A DNA stretch of 27,693 bases from JBCBXA01 sp039816825 (GCA_039816825.1 JBCBXA010000035.1:1-27693), one strand, 5' to 3'. Positions 10,201-17,253 are shown, counted from the stretch's first letter. Made by a program: numbers and translations. The notes: a model not told the origin generated them from the letters alone.

Positions 10201-11241
10201 CGTGTCGCGGATGGCGGGTGGAACGGCCTGATCAAATCGATCCTCCAAACCCTTTTCCACCAGATCACGCAGATGGCCATCGGCTGTTTTACCGGGTGGC
10301 ACAGGTTCGTTGGGATAATTGTATCGCAGCTCATCCAAATTGAACTGGCAAAGGGCAACAACATCCTGCACGGCTTCAATCGCTTCTGGATAATCCACAT
10401 GCAGACGCGCCATTTCAAAGGCGGTTTTGAGATGGCGCTCGCCATGGGCTTCCAGCAAATAGCCGGCCTGCTCCAGCAACACGCCTTCACGAATGCAGGA
10501 GACGACATCCTGCAATTCGCGACGGTCGGGGTGGTGGTAGAGAACATCATTTGTGGCGAGGAGGGGCAGATCGTGTGCTTCCGCCATGGCTGCCGTCGCT
10601 GCCATCCGCTTGCGGTCATCGCCCCTATATTGGTGGCGCAGCGCGACCCATAGACCCGCACAGGCTTCTCGTTGCAGCGTGTCCAGAAGGGTTTCAAAAT
10701 CACGGTTTGCAGTGTCATCCTCTGGATCATCCGGTGGGATGGCGATGAGTGCCTGGTCTTCAGCGGCTGCAGCGAGGTCTGCCAAGGCGATGTGGCATTC
10801 ACCCTTTGGGGCAGAGCGCTTGCCAGCGGTGAGACACTTGCAAAGGCGCCCATAGGCAGTGCGGTCCGTGGGGTAGACGATAACAGAAAGCCGGGTACCC
10901 GCTGGTGTGGGGAGAAGATCGATGCGCGCGCCGACGAGAAGGCGCATATTCTCCCGCTTGGCTTCTGTATGAGCGCGCACCACGCCGGCTAGCGTATTTC
11001 GATCGGCAAGGCCAATGGCTGTATGGCCCAGGGCTTTCGCTTGAAGCACCAATTCCCCGGGGTGGGATGCGCCGTGAAGAAAAGAGAAATTGCTGACGCA
11101 TTGGAGTTCGGCATAGGCGGGTGGAGCCGATGTGCCCTGGCCTTCGGCTTGTGGCCTGTTGTCCTGTGACAGGGATGTGGCGGCTCTGGAAGCCGCGCGT
11201 CTTGGAAAGGGAATGGGTGGGTTTTCGGGTGGTCGGGACAT
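7291..11241 (-). CDS. dnaE2: Error-prone DNA polymerase DnaE2 (ImuC)
   Basis: A 1316-residue C-family polymerase, the catalytic member of the ImuA-ImuB-DnaE2 translesion mutasome induced by DNA damage. The PHP domain begins around residue 43 (YAELQCVSNFSFLHGASHP). The polymerase core has PPDIDVDFEH with catalytic Asp candidates D425 and D427, and D576 in KVDILALGML. A (HhH)2-type region and an OB fold (about 1017-1055, VTVAGVVLVRQKPGTAKG) follow. The protein ends in the DnaE2 hallmark HPRNVRVILKSRDFH. About 190 charged, low-complexity residues (about 1105-1294) sit between the OB fold region and this tail, making it clearly longer than the usual 1030-1170 residues. It starts 11 bp after the imuB stop with no clear ribosome site, so coupled translation is likely. 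Confidence 0.96.
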   Translation of the reverse strand: MSRPPENPPIPFPRRAASRAATSLSQDNRPQAEGQGTSAPPAYAELQCVSNFSFLHGASHPGELVLQAKALGHTAIGLADRNTLAGVVRAHTEAKRENMRLLVGARIDLLPTPAGTRLSVIVYPTDRTAYGRLCKCLTAGKRSAPKGECHIALADLAAAAEDQALIAIPPDDPEDDTANRDFETLLDTLQREACAGLWVALRHQYRGDDRKRMAATAAMAEAHDLPLLATNDVLYHHPDRRELQDVVSCIREGVLLEQAGYLLEAHGERHLKTAFEMARLHVDYPEAIEAVQDVVALCQFNLDELRYNYPNEPVPPGKTADGHLRDLVEKGLEDRFDQAVPPAIRDTVEKELGLIAKLEYAHYFLTVHDVVAFARRQDPPILCQGRGSAANSAVCYYLNVTAVDPDSSSLLFERFLSEERKEPPDIDVDFEHERREEVIQYMYERYGRHRAALTATVITYRPRSAVREVGKVMGLSEDVTSTLASTVWGSWGRDIPEEHIKETGLDVADPKLRMAIELSQQLLGFPRHLSQHVGGFVLTEDPLEEMIPIGNAAMDDRTFIEWDKDDIDELKILKVDILALGMLTCIAKSLQMIEQDYRLPLTLQTIETEDPKVYGMLQQADALGVFQVESRAQMNMLPRLKPETYYDLVIEVAIVRPGPIQGDMVHPYLRRRDKLEPVDYPFPAHEPENKDELKKILGRTLGVPLFQEQAMQIAMDAAKFDANEANQLRRAMATFRNVGTIHLLQTKMVSRMIERGYEPEFAAHCFEQIKGFGSYGFPESHAASFAHLVYASSWIKHYFPDVFCAALLNSQPMGFYAPAQIVRDAREHDVDVREVDINLSDWDNKLEGESPDGMRAVRLGFRQVSGLKEEEMTFFAKRRGQQMLASPDEARRLTGLSVKTMEKLASADAMRSMGMDRRAALWAVKGMTSDSQMPLFEVAQASAYGDDPKTQLPEMPLREHVVADYQTQRLSLKAHPMAMLRKVFDNGIPLRMRNGRMGNSKRLKTAKDLFQTRQNEWVTVAGVVLVRQKPGTAKGVVFITLEDETGTVNVVVWSSLMAKYRRTIMGARMMAVHGKVQREGDIIHVVADQLIDRTADLDALSDDRFELQFANADHVKSPLPEASSSDRKVARMTARGDTAEALRNEVLTGHIGIGPGKMTAVRAAPSHYSDRDMPSLKDKPTINGSRGDEGDDKARRNPGIDRTIIAPRPPSAQETSGAFDVAFSRADEVTHGNEGRDGGHVNAQDAARRRRPFSSHPPQAEDDLHSEPQTVKKQNSVMPIAPDTNRIEPIRPDGARIPRHGHPRNVRVILKSRDFH

Positions 11242-11252
11242 GGGCTAAGCGG

Positions 11253-13202
11253 CTAGAAAATGCCGTGGACAAACCAGCGCCATTCATCCGGTTCATCGTT
11301 ACCCAGTTCTTGAGCGGCAGCGGGCGGCAGCAGCATCTCGCCTGCAAAGGGCGCAGGCACAACGGGTTCTGCCGATGCCTCCTCCAGTTCTTGAGGCTTG
11401 GTCTCAGCTTCCGCTTCTGAAGCCATTTGTGAATCCATGGGCGTTTCCAGCGAGGGAGGCGCGGCATAGCCTGCACGGAAAATCCAGTAGCGCTGTCCTT
11501 CGGCATCCTCGACATCGTAATAATCCCGAACCAGAGCGCCTGGCTTGGACTTGATCCTGTCGGCCCACCATTCTGGTAAAATGCGTTCTGGGCCTCGGGC
11601 TCGCATCACGCGGTGCACGCGCTTGCGCCAGATAAATTGGGCCGGAGGTCCATCGGGCAGGGGGGCTGTGACATGAGCTGCCTCCGGCCGTTCGAACAGG
11701 CGCGACGGTCGGGGAGACCGCGTCGCTGGAACCTTGGAGATGGCAGCAGGGTCTGAGGCTCGGATCTTCGCCATGTCAGCGCCCGCAGGCACACAACGCT
11801 GCGCCCGCTCAGGGACATGGCTTGCACGCGGGGCAAGCCGGTAAATGGCAGCCCGGTCTATCCGGTTCGCCAGCGTGTCGGCAAAATGGGCGAGGTGAAC
11901 GGCATGGCTGGAGCCACCTGCCGTGTCGCCCTGCAAGTCGGCCATGGCGGGCTGGCGCGCATCGAGCGCTTGGGTGCGCATGGCGGTGAGTATGAAAAGA
12001 TCCACCCCAAAGCCGCAATCGATCCGCTCCAGCCTGTCCTTGAAAAGACGGCGTATGGTGGCGGCATCCCGCCCCGGCGCTGACAGGTAAATATCAGTGG
12101 AACTGGTGCCGCCATCGGCTCGGTATCCGGTCAGTCGAAAGTGGCGTGCGCCCATGCCCGCTTTATCAAGGTCAGCGCAAAGAGCGGGTGCCATGGCTGC
12201 CAGCGCTACCCCCACGGCTTCATGGTCCTGCGCCATTTGCGGGCAATTGAAACGGGTGCTGAAACTTTGGATCTCTCCCACCCAGGACAAAGGTTCACGA
12301 GCATCCCCAATCAGCTGATCAAGTCGCCATCGCACGGCCTTCGCGCTGGCGGCGCTCAGGCTGGCGGATGGTCTTCGGCCTGCTTTTTGGGTGCTCTTCT
12401 TTGTGAGTTCGCTGCGGCTTTGCCGAAAGCGCCGGTCGAGGGCCAGGCGTGGAACGGCCATGGCGTCACCGATGGTTTTCAGCCCGAGGCGTTTGAGAAG
12501 CGTGATGGTTTCATCATCCAGCCTCAGGGCTTCGACAGGAAACCCGTGGAGCGGTGCGCAAGCCCTGTCTCCATCCTCATTGTCGGGTGGCAAAATGCTG
12601 GTCGCGGCCGAGGCATAATCCGACAGCGCGATGGCTGCCCCCGGGGTGTGGGCCAGCCCGATACGCACGCTGTAGCCATTGGCGCCAAAACGCTCCTCAA
12701 TGTCTGCGCAGAGCCCGGCTTCGCCGCCAAACAAATGGTCGCAGCCCGTTGTGTCGATCAACAGGCCGGACAAGGCGCCACCCTTGTTTGGTGGGGCGAT
12801 GTTGAAAGCCACTTGTGGTGACCAGCGCATGGCCCAATGGGCAAAGTGGCGCAAAAGAGCATGGTCGGCGTTGCTGTCATGGGGTTCCACCCGCAGCTTG
12901 GGCAGCATGGCTCTGGCATCGCCCAGGCGTTGATCCACCCACAAGCCTGCTTCTGCAGCGGCCGGGCTGAGGCCTGATATGCGGGTTCCTTTAGGCCCCT
13001 GGCTGATCAGCACCAAGGGCGCATCGGGGTCTTCGGAATCGGCATCGGCATCAACAATTCTCTCTTCAGGATTGTCAGTGCGCGCCGCCCGCTGTTCGTC
13101 CCACCAGGGAACGGGATTGGCGAGTTGATGGGCGCGGCGCGCTGCGATGAAGCGCTCCACTGCGAGCCATGGAAATCGAAGTGAAAGAATACGTCTTGTC
13201 AT
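11253..13202 (-). CDS. imuB: ImuB, Y-family polymerase-like mutasome subunit
   Basis: A 649-residue protein of the Y-family polymerase fold that normally lacks catalytic acidic residues and serves as the hub connecting ImuA, DnaE2 and the beta clamp. The start MTRRILSLRFPWLAVERF is family typical, with GGAGG about 10 bases upstream. A longer in-frame start at 13328 gives a His-rich non-family N-terminus and is rejected. SGLLIDTTGCDHLFGG marks the palm region, and RDYYDVEDAEGQRYWIFRAG and the final WRWFVHGIF are C-terminal ImuB hallmarks. About 60 acidic and Ala/Pro-rich residues (about 578-638) separate these two conserved blocks. The gene start lies inside the end of imuA (128-bp overlap). 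Confidence 0.94.
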   Translation of the reverse strand: MTRRILSLRFPWLAVERFIAARRAHQLANPVPWWDEQRAARTDNPEERIVDADADSEDPDAPLVLISQGPKGTRISGLSPAAAEAGLWVDQRLGDARAMLPKLRVEPHDSNADHALLRHFAHWAMRWSPQVAFNIAPPNKGGALSGLLIDTTGCDHLFGGEAGLCADIEERFGANGYSVRIGLAHTPGAAIALSDYASAATSILPPDNEDGDRACAPLHGFPVEALRLDDETITLLKRLGLKTIGDAMAVPRLALDRRFRQSRSELTKKSTQKAGRRPSASLSAASAKAVRWRLDQLIGDAREPLSWVGEIQSFSTRFNCPQMAQDHEAVGVALAAMAPALCADLDKAGMGARHFRLTGYRADGGTSSTDIYLSAPGRDAATIRRLFKDRLERIDCGFGVDLFILTAMRTQALDARQPAMADLQGDTAGGSSHAVHLAHFADTLANRIDRAAIYRLAPRASHVPERAQRCVPAGADMAKIRASDPAAISKVPATRSPRPSRLFERPEAAHVTAPLPDGPPAQFIWRKRVHRVMRARGPERILPEWWADRIKSKPGALVRDYYDVEDAEGQRYWIFRAGYAAPPSLETPMDSQMASEAEAETKPQELEEASAEPVVPAPFAGEMLLPPAAAQELGNDEPDEWRWFVHGIF

Positions 13203-14106
13203 TCCAGGCGAGCCTCCATTCCAGGGGTGTTTGATCGTGTGCTGTGAGTGTTGCAGTGCGTGGTGGTGGGGTGATTGCGTGTGGTGCTTCAGGTGACCCG
13301 GCACCATACTGGCCTTGCGGCGGTCCACCCGGCATGTGCGGACTGGGTCGGCCTCCCCGGGCGCGGGCCAGACCTATTCGCCATGCCAGTCGCCCCGGCC
13401 CCCGTGGATCTGAAGGGTCTGAAGGCCCAGGTGTCGGAGCCGTGCGCCAGCGTGTGTGGGCGGCAGATCCCAATGGCGTGTCAGCGCCGTCACTTATCAA
13501 AAGGCAGGGTGTGCTGGCTTTCTGGGTTAGAAATGACAGCCGGCGTGAGCCTGTAAAATCTGGCCTTGGACCTTCTCCGATCACGGCTGCGATGCCGGGT
13601 GTTTTAAGCGCTTCTTCCAAAGCAAAGGGCAGGTGCTTCATGTGCGACAGGCGTGCAAAAATCACGCGATCAGCATCCAGACCAAATCGGCTCAAGCCTG
13701 CCAGATAGGCATGTCCGGTTTCACGCGTCCAAGCGCTGGTATGGCACCATATGATAGGTTTGCGCGTCCGCAATTGAGCCAGCAATGCCAGTGTGAAAGC
13801 CGTTGCGTGCGAGGCATGGCGTGGCCCGCTCGCTTCGACTTCATGGACAGCCTGTCTTGACAGACCGCCCTTGGGCAGATGTGCGTCAATGGTGGGCGAT
13901 CCCAGCGCCCAAGGTGTTTTGTGGCTGGTGACAGGCGCAAGGCTGCTCGCTTTCATGAGCCGTTTGAGCGTCTGATGGTCCCGCGCTTTTGCGTCGGCTT
14001 TCCTTGGGTCTTTGCCTTCAAATTCCCCGGCAGCCACATCCCATTGCTGGACGGATTCCAGGCGCTGAGCTTCCTGGATCTTTGCGGTTCTGTTGAGCGG
14101 CCTCAT
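13075..14106 (-). CDS. imuA: ImuA, RecA-like mutasome accessory protein
   Basis: A 343-residue ImuA family protein, the first gene of the SOS mutagenesis operon. The family block LPKGGLSRQAVHEVEASG (about residues 79-96), the IIWCHTSAWTRETGHAYLAGL strand/helix and the C-terminal EWRLAWNDKTYSF are recognisable. ImuA is known to interact with ImuB and modulate RecA. ATG at 14106 is preferred because the alternative GTG at 14115 overlaps the apparent Shine-Dalgarno (AGGTG). The conserved family end is followed by about 36 residues rich in Ser, Arg and Pro encoded inside the first 128 bp of imuB in another frame. A Gly/Pro-rich stretch around residues 225-280 also looks loosely structured. LexA-type box just upstream. 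Confidence 0.9.
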   Translation of the reverse strand: MRPLNRTAKIQEAQRLESVQQWDVAAGEFEGKDPRKADAKARDHQTLKRLMKASSLAPVTSHKTPWALGSPTIDAHLPKGGLSRQAVHEVEASGPRHASHATAFTLALLAQLRTRKPIIWCHTSAWTRETGHAYLAGLSRFGLDADRVIFARLSHMKHLPFALEEALKTPGIAAVIGEGPRPDFTGSRRLSFLTQKASTPCLLISDGADTPLGSAAHTRWRTAPTPGPSDPSDPRGPGRLAWRIGLARARGGRPSPHMPGGPPQGQYGAGSPEAPHAITPPPRTATLTAHDQTPLEWRLAWNDKTYSFTSISMARSGALHRSAPRPSTRQSRSLVGRTAGGAH

Positions 14107-14134
14107 GGAAAACACCTGTTCTTTTTGTCATTAT

Positions 14135-14149
14135 GTTCTTATTTTGTTC
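14135..14149 (-). promoter_or_regulatory. LexA (SOS) box of the imuA-imuB-dnaE2 operon
   Basis: GTTC-TTATTTT-GTTC is an exact match to the alphaproteobacterial LexA recognition pattern GTTC-N7-GTTC (GAAC-N7-GAAC on the imuA strand). It ends 29 bp ahead of the imuA ATG and sits in AT-rich DNA with a CATAAT -10-like hexamer next to it on the minus strand, so LexA binding would block the promoter. A third GTTC at 14118-14121 does not have the right spacing. Regulation is inferred from the motif. Confidence 0.82.
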
Positions 14150-14300
14150 TTAATTGCGAGTCCGAATTTTGGTCAGAACAAAAATTCTTCCAAGTGCTCT
14201 GAAATCTCTTGGAAATTCGGTAGGTGAAGACCTTATCAGGGCGCCTGACATGTCGGTTTTGGTCGCATGCGCGCCAAAACTTATCCTCGCTATGCCGATT

Positions 14301-14331
14301 GGATATATAGGAATATATGCCTATTTTATCC
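14301..14331. promoter_or_regulatory. Imperfect inverted repeat, candidate operator ahead of the HTH gene
   Basis: GGATATATAGG (14301-14311) is mirrored by CCTATTTTATCC (14320-14331) around an AT-rich 8-base centre; the cores ATAGG and CCTAT pair exactly. The repeat ends 17 bp before the ATG at 14349 and overlaps where a promoter or leader must lie. It could be an autoregulatory operator; no binding protein is known from sequence alone. Confidence 0.4.
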
Positions 14332-14348
14332 ACCGCCCAGGAGGCTTC

Positions 14349-14771
14349 ATGTCTACCAAAATTCTCAATGCAGAAAGCGGATCGATCCAACGGACCGCCA
14401 TCACGGCCCATACGGCCATTATGTCGACGGATATGGAAACAGCCCGCTGCAACCATGTTCTGCGGGTTGTGGCGTCCTATTTTGGCATTCCCATCGGGGA
14501 TCTGCTCGCGCCGACACGCGGTAAGAAGCCGATAGCTTTTGCGCGCCAGCTGGCGATGTATCTCGCCAACACGCACTATCAGCTGTCCATGCCCCTCATC
14601 GCAAAGACCATGGGGCGTGACAGATCCACAATCGGGTTTGGGATCAGGCGCATTGAAGACATGCGTGATGATCCGAGAACGGATACCATCATCAACTGCC
14701 TGGAACTTTTGCTGATGAAGGGAGATCGGCAAACATCCGTTCCCGCCCCTCAGGTCGGGCAGCTCAACTGA
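14349..14771 (+). CDS. Short DnaA C-terminal-domain-like HTH protein
   Basis: A 140-residue protein resembling only the DNA-binding domain IV of DnaA. Residues about 36-110 contain the pattern ARQLAMYLANTHYQLSMPLIAKTMGRDRSTIGFGIRRIEDM, close to the DnaA signature helix-turn-helix. There is no AAA+ ATPase domain, so it cannot be a replication initiator by itself and more likely acts as a sequence-specific regulator. ATG at 14349 has AGGAGG 6 bases upstream; an upstream in-frame ATG at 14154 would read through the promoter region and is rejected. It is divergent from imuA and its stop overlaps the next gene start by one base (TGATG), indicating an operon with the DUF6456 protein. Confidence 0.85.
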   Translation: MSTKILNAESGSIQRTAITAHTAIMSTDMETARCNHVLRVVASYFGIPIGDLLAPTRGKKPIAFARQLAMYLANTHYQLSMPLIAKTMGRDRSTIGFGIRRIEDMRDDPRTDTIINCLELLLMKGDRQTSVPAPQVGQLN

Positions 14772-15640
14772 TGGTCGCCTCATCCTCCAAGGGAAGGCGA
14801 CAGGCCATATCCGCCCTTCGCCATCTTGCTTCAGGCGGACCTTCCGGATGTCTCGTCGCCGAGCAAGATGTGCATTTCAAGCTCACCAATGTGAAAGGGG
14901 CCAAAAAGGTCACCAAAGCGATCGCTACGGGCTGGATCGCTGCAGGCCTGGCATCTCGAAATCAGCCCAATCGCATGGCCATCACTTCAGCGGGTCGTGC
15001 CTATCTCAAACGTGCCATCCACGAGGCTGAAGCCGGGGCCAATGCTCCATCCTCGGTTCACGCGAGCCAGCACCGCGAGTTGAGCAATGTCGAAATCAAG
15101 CTGGCGGACGGCAGCCGCCAAAGGGCTGTTGTCAATCTGTCGGAGAGCCCCCTCGGCTGGCTCTACCGACGCAAAACATCAGATAGGCAGCCCATGTTGA
15201 GCGACGCCCAATTTCAGGCCGGTGAGCGCCTTCGCAGCGACTATGAGCGAGGCCGAATGCGCCAACGCGTCTCCGCCAATTGGGAAGCCGCACTGGCTGG
15301 AGGGAAACGCGGTGCGGCCCGTGGAGGCGATGATCTCACCGATGCCGCCATGGATGCTCGCACCCGTGTTGAGCAGGCGCTCGGATCCTTGTCAGATGAC
15401 TATGCCAGCCTGCTTCAAGATGTCTGCTGCCATCTAAAATCGCTCAGTGACGTCAGCCGTGATCGCAAATGGCCACGTGGCACCGCCCGCATTATCCTCA
15501 CGATGGCGCTGCAAGATCTTGCGAGACATTATGGCTTCGTCGCTCTCGATACAGAAAGACGCTTCTCGGATATTCGTTCATGGGGTGATGGTGAGCATGT
15601 GCCGCGACAGGCTCTTGCCGATGATCCGCAAGCGAATTGA
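14771..15640 (+). CDS. DUF6456 domain-containing protein
   Basis: A 289-residue basic protein. The N-terminal half (about 5-80) looks like a winged-helix type region (SALRHLASGG, AITSAGRAYLKRA). The C-terminal part (about 120-265) matches the alphaproteobacterial DUF6456 pattern: NLSESPLGWLYRRK, MLSDAQFQAGERLRSDYERG, DDLTDAAMDARTRVEQALG, LQDVCCHLKSL and WPRGTARIILTMALQDLARHYG. The function is not established to my knowledge; the layout suggests DNA binding or regulation. Its ATG overlaps the stop of the DnaA-like HTH gene by one base, so the two proteins are probably co-translated and may work together. A 16-bp palindrome (15646-15661) follows 5 bp after the stop. Confidence 0.8.
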   Translation: MVASSSKGRRQAISALRHLASGGPSGCLVAEQDVHFKLTNVKGAKKVTKAIATGWIAAGLASRNQPNRMAITSAGRAYLKRAIHEAEAGANAPSSVHASQHRELSNVEIKLADGSRQRAVVNLSESPLGWLYRRKTSDRQPMLSDAQFQAGERLRSDYERGRMRQRVSANWEAALAGGKRGAARGGDDLTDAAMDARTRVEQALGSLSDDYASLLQDVCCHLKSLSDVSRDRKWPRGTARIILTMALQDLARHYGFVALDTERRFSDIRSWGDGEHVPRQALADDPQAN

Positions 15641-15645
15641 GGCTC

Positions 15646-15661
15646 TAGGGTCCTGACCCTA
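15646..15661. repeat. GGGTC-CT-GACCC palindrome at a convergent gene junction
   Basis: TAGGGTC (15646-15652), CT, GACCCTA (15655-15661): 7-bp arms around 2 bases. It fills the 18-bp gap between the DUF6456 stop (15640) and the sufE stop, and its right end contains the sufE stop codon (TAG on the minus strand). The same core occurs at 16172-16183, 16423-16434 and 20171-20182. Confidence 0.75.
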
Positions 15662-16081
15662 TTGCAAATGCGCCTCGGCGTGCGCCCGTATCCGGCCGAT
15701 CATGGCCTGCAGTCCATTGGCGCGCTGGGGCGTCAAATGTTCTTCCAGGCCAATCGCAGACATGATTCCCTTCATGTCAGTAGCCAGAATATCTTCCGGC
15801 GTTTTGTCATTGGCGGCTGCCAGCGCGATTGCCACGAGCCCGCGAACAATATGTGCGTCGGAATCCCCTTTGAAGTGCAGCTTCTGGTTGCCAGAGGCGT
15901 CTTCCTCGCAGGTCAGCCAAACCTGGCTCACGCACCCTTCCACCTTGTTCTCGGTGTTGTGGGCCTCTTCTGGCAGTGGTTCGAGTATCTTGCCGAGCTC
16001 GATCACATAACGGTAACGGTCATCCCATTCGTCCAGAAACTCGAAGTTCTCGATTATGTCTTCGATAGGGGGTGTGGCCAC
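15659..16081 (-). CDS. sufE: SufE family Fe-S assembly sulfur acceptor
   Basis: A 140-residue cytosolic protein that accepts persulfide sulfur from a SufS-type cysteine desulfurase and passes it to the SufBCD scaffold. The N-terminus IEDIIENFEFLDEWDDRYRYVIELG, the active loop NKVEGCVSQVWL with Cys50 (equivalent to Cys51 of E. coli SufE) and the C-terminal GLEEHLTPQRANGL are all typical, and length is normal. The start is GTG at 16081, with AAGGA about 8 bases upstream; the nearby ATG is out of frame. It stands alone, away from other suf genes, as is common in alphaproteobacteria. The stop codon lies in the GGGTC palindrome. Confidence 0.93.
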   Translation of the reverse strand: MATPPIEDIIENFEFLDEWDDRYRYVIELGKILEPLPEEAHNTENKVEGCVSQVWLTCEEDASGNQKLHFKGDSDAHIVRGLVAIALAAANDKTPEDILATDMKGIMSAIGLEEHLTPQRANGLQAMIGRIRAHAEAHLQ

Positions 16082-16171
16082 GCGCTCATCCTTCAGGGTT
16101 GATGCACGTCATATAGCCAAATCAAAGCATGAGTGGAGGGGCAAAGCGCCGCTTGCCACAAGTTCAGCCTG

Positions 16172-16183
16172 GGGTCAGGACCC
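16172..16183. repeat. GGGTCAGGACCC palindrome, left end of the MITE-like element
   Basis: Core palindrome with 5-bp arms and AG centre, followed inward by ATTAATTTGATTGGATTGG. Same core as at 15648-15659 and 16423-16434. Confidence 0.7.
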
Positions 16184-16422
16184 ATTAATTTGATTGGATT
16201 GGCGTCTGATATGACAAGATACTCAAGGAAAAGACTGCAAAGCGGGCTGGTCGCCCGGTTCAAGTCTTTGACGCAGAAGATCGCCGTCAGAGCGGACGTC
16301 CTTCGGATGGGGTCACTTTGACCGGTGGACTTCGTTGCAAAGGCTTGAAAGTCGCAAGACTTCCATCGCCTCCGCTCCTCGCCACCGGGCAAATTGACTC
16401 CCACCAATGCAAACAGATGAAC

Positions 16423-16434
16423 GGGTCCTGACCC
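16423..16434. repeat. GGGTCCTGACCC palindrome, right end of the MITE-like element
   Basis: Opposite orientation to the copy at 16172-16183. The last C and the following TA form the TAG stop of the minus-strand gene ending at 16434. Confidence 0.7.
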
Positions 16435-16787
16435 TAGAGGTTGGAGGCAATACCTTTCGCCGCTTCCAAGGCGATCTGACGGGCGATCGGATCGTGAAGG
16501 ACATTTTGGCCAATCCCGGTTTGATCAACCGCATTGTGTATCGACCCAGTCACGACCGTCTTTGCCGACTGTGCGCCCAGCGCCAGTTGATCGCAGGTCT
16601 TCTGCTCGCGCTCACAGGCTGCATCGGCGGTGGTCAGCAGTGTGTCGACGGCACGGCCACCGTGATGCGCAAACTGCGCGGGAGCATCTTCCCCCAGTCC
16701 GGGCATGGAACCAAACTTTTCTGCTGGCATGAAGAAAGCAGTCGCCGAAAGCACCAGTCCGGCTTTCGCAAGTTTCAGCAACATCAT
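16434..16787 (-). CDS. Small exported or membrane-anchored DUF5330-like protein
   Basis: A 117-residue protein beginning MMLLKLAKAGLVLSATAFFM, a hydrophobic N-terminal signal or anchor. A short CEREQKTCDQ motif with two cysteines six residues apart lies near the middle, followed by an amphipathic region. This pattern recalls small alphaproteobacterial DUF5330 proteins, but the match is from memory and weak; function unknown. A GGGAGA-type ribosome site precedes the paired ATG codons (16785-16787 and 16782-16784). The stop TAG is formed at the junction with the MITE-like element, so the original C-terminus may have been altered by that insertion. Confidence 0.65.
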   Translation of the reverse strand: MMLLKLAKAGLVLSATAFFMPAEKFGSMPGLGEDAPAQFAHHGGRAVDTLLTTADAACEREQKTCDQLALGAQSAKTVVTGSIHNAVDQTGIGQNVLHDPIARQIALEAAKGIASNL

Positions 16788-17253
16788 GTCTCTCCCGTCT
16801 CAGCCCTGCTTGAATGTGCGGGCACATAGTTCCACGCGGCGGTTGGTCCGCCGTCGAGAGAACCCTGTCAGGAGTGGGTGGCGAAGTTGATTCAACTCCC
16901 CGATGCATTTGCTTCAAATTTTAGCTTTCAGCGCCAGGCGATGGCAGCCGACGCGAAATCGCTAAAATCCGATCTGTTTGATTCAGAAATGGCAGGCGAC
17001 GCCTCAGTGAAGGCATGAAGAATATCAATTTTCTCAGTGGTTTGAGAGTCGTATTCTTGTGCCCCGGCGCACAATTGCTAACGCGGCATAGGGCTTTCTC
17101 GTAGAAACACTTCATTCACCGTACCCCACAAAACGCACCCGTTTGGAATGCGAAACAGCCGATTTCGGTCCCTTGGCCCTCCGTCGTTAAGAGTTGAACC
17201 ATCGCTCTGGGGTTCATTGGAGGAACAACACGGGGCTTCCTTTGAACTCACTG
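16788..17253. other. 466-bp divergent intergenic region
   Basis: The region separates the DUF5330-like gene (minus) from the membrane kinase (plus) and must hold their promoters. Short frames here have no family features. A 14-base direct repeat with one mismatch, ATGGCAGCCGACGC (16941-16954) and ATGGCAGGCGACGC (16989-17002), is 48 bp apart; its meaning is unknown. No clear operator, RNA gene or terminator was recognised. Confidence 0.5.

Larger units (their letters stand above)
16172..16434. mobile_element. 263-bp MITE-like element with 31-bp terminal inverted repeats
   Basis: The left end (16172-16202) starts GGGTCAGGACCC and the right end (16404-16434), read on the opposite strand, starts with the same 12 bases; over 31 positions the two ends match at 26. 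No coding frame inside looks like a protein. The interior is structured: AAAGACT (16230-16236) and AGTCTTT (16263-16269) enclose CGGGC/GCCCG (16243-16247, 16253-16257), and AAGTC-GCAA-GACTT forms another hairpin near 16350. The element separates sufE from the next minus-strand gene, whose TAG stop abuts its right end. It is too short to encode a transposase, so it would need one supplied in trans. MITE is the best fit; a REP-derived or structured RNA element is possible. Confidence 0.6.

Noticed and set aside
16093..16407. 104-codon frame across the sufE/MITE-like region
   Set aside because: It crosses the element boundary, has no recognisable family features and has an atypical composition; treated as non-coding.
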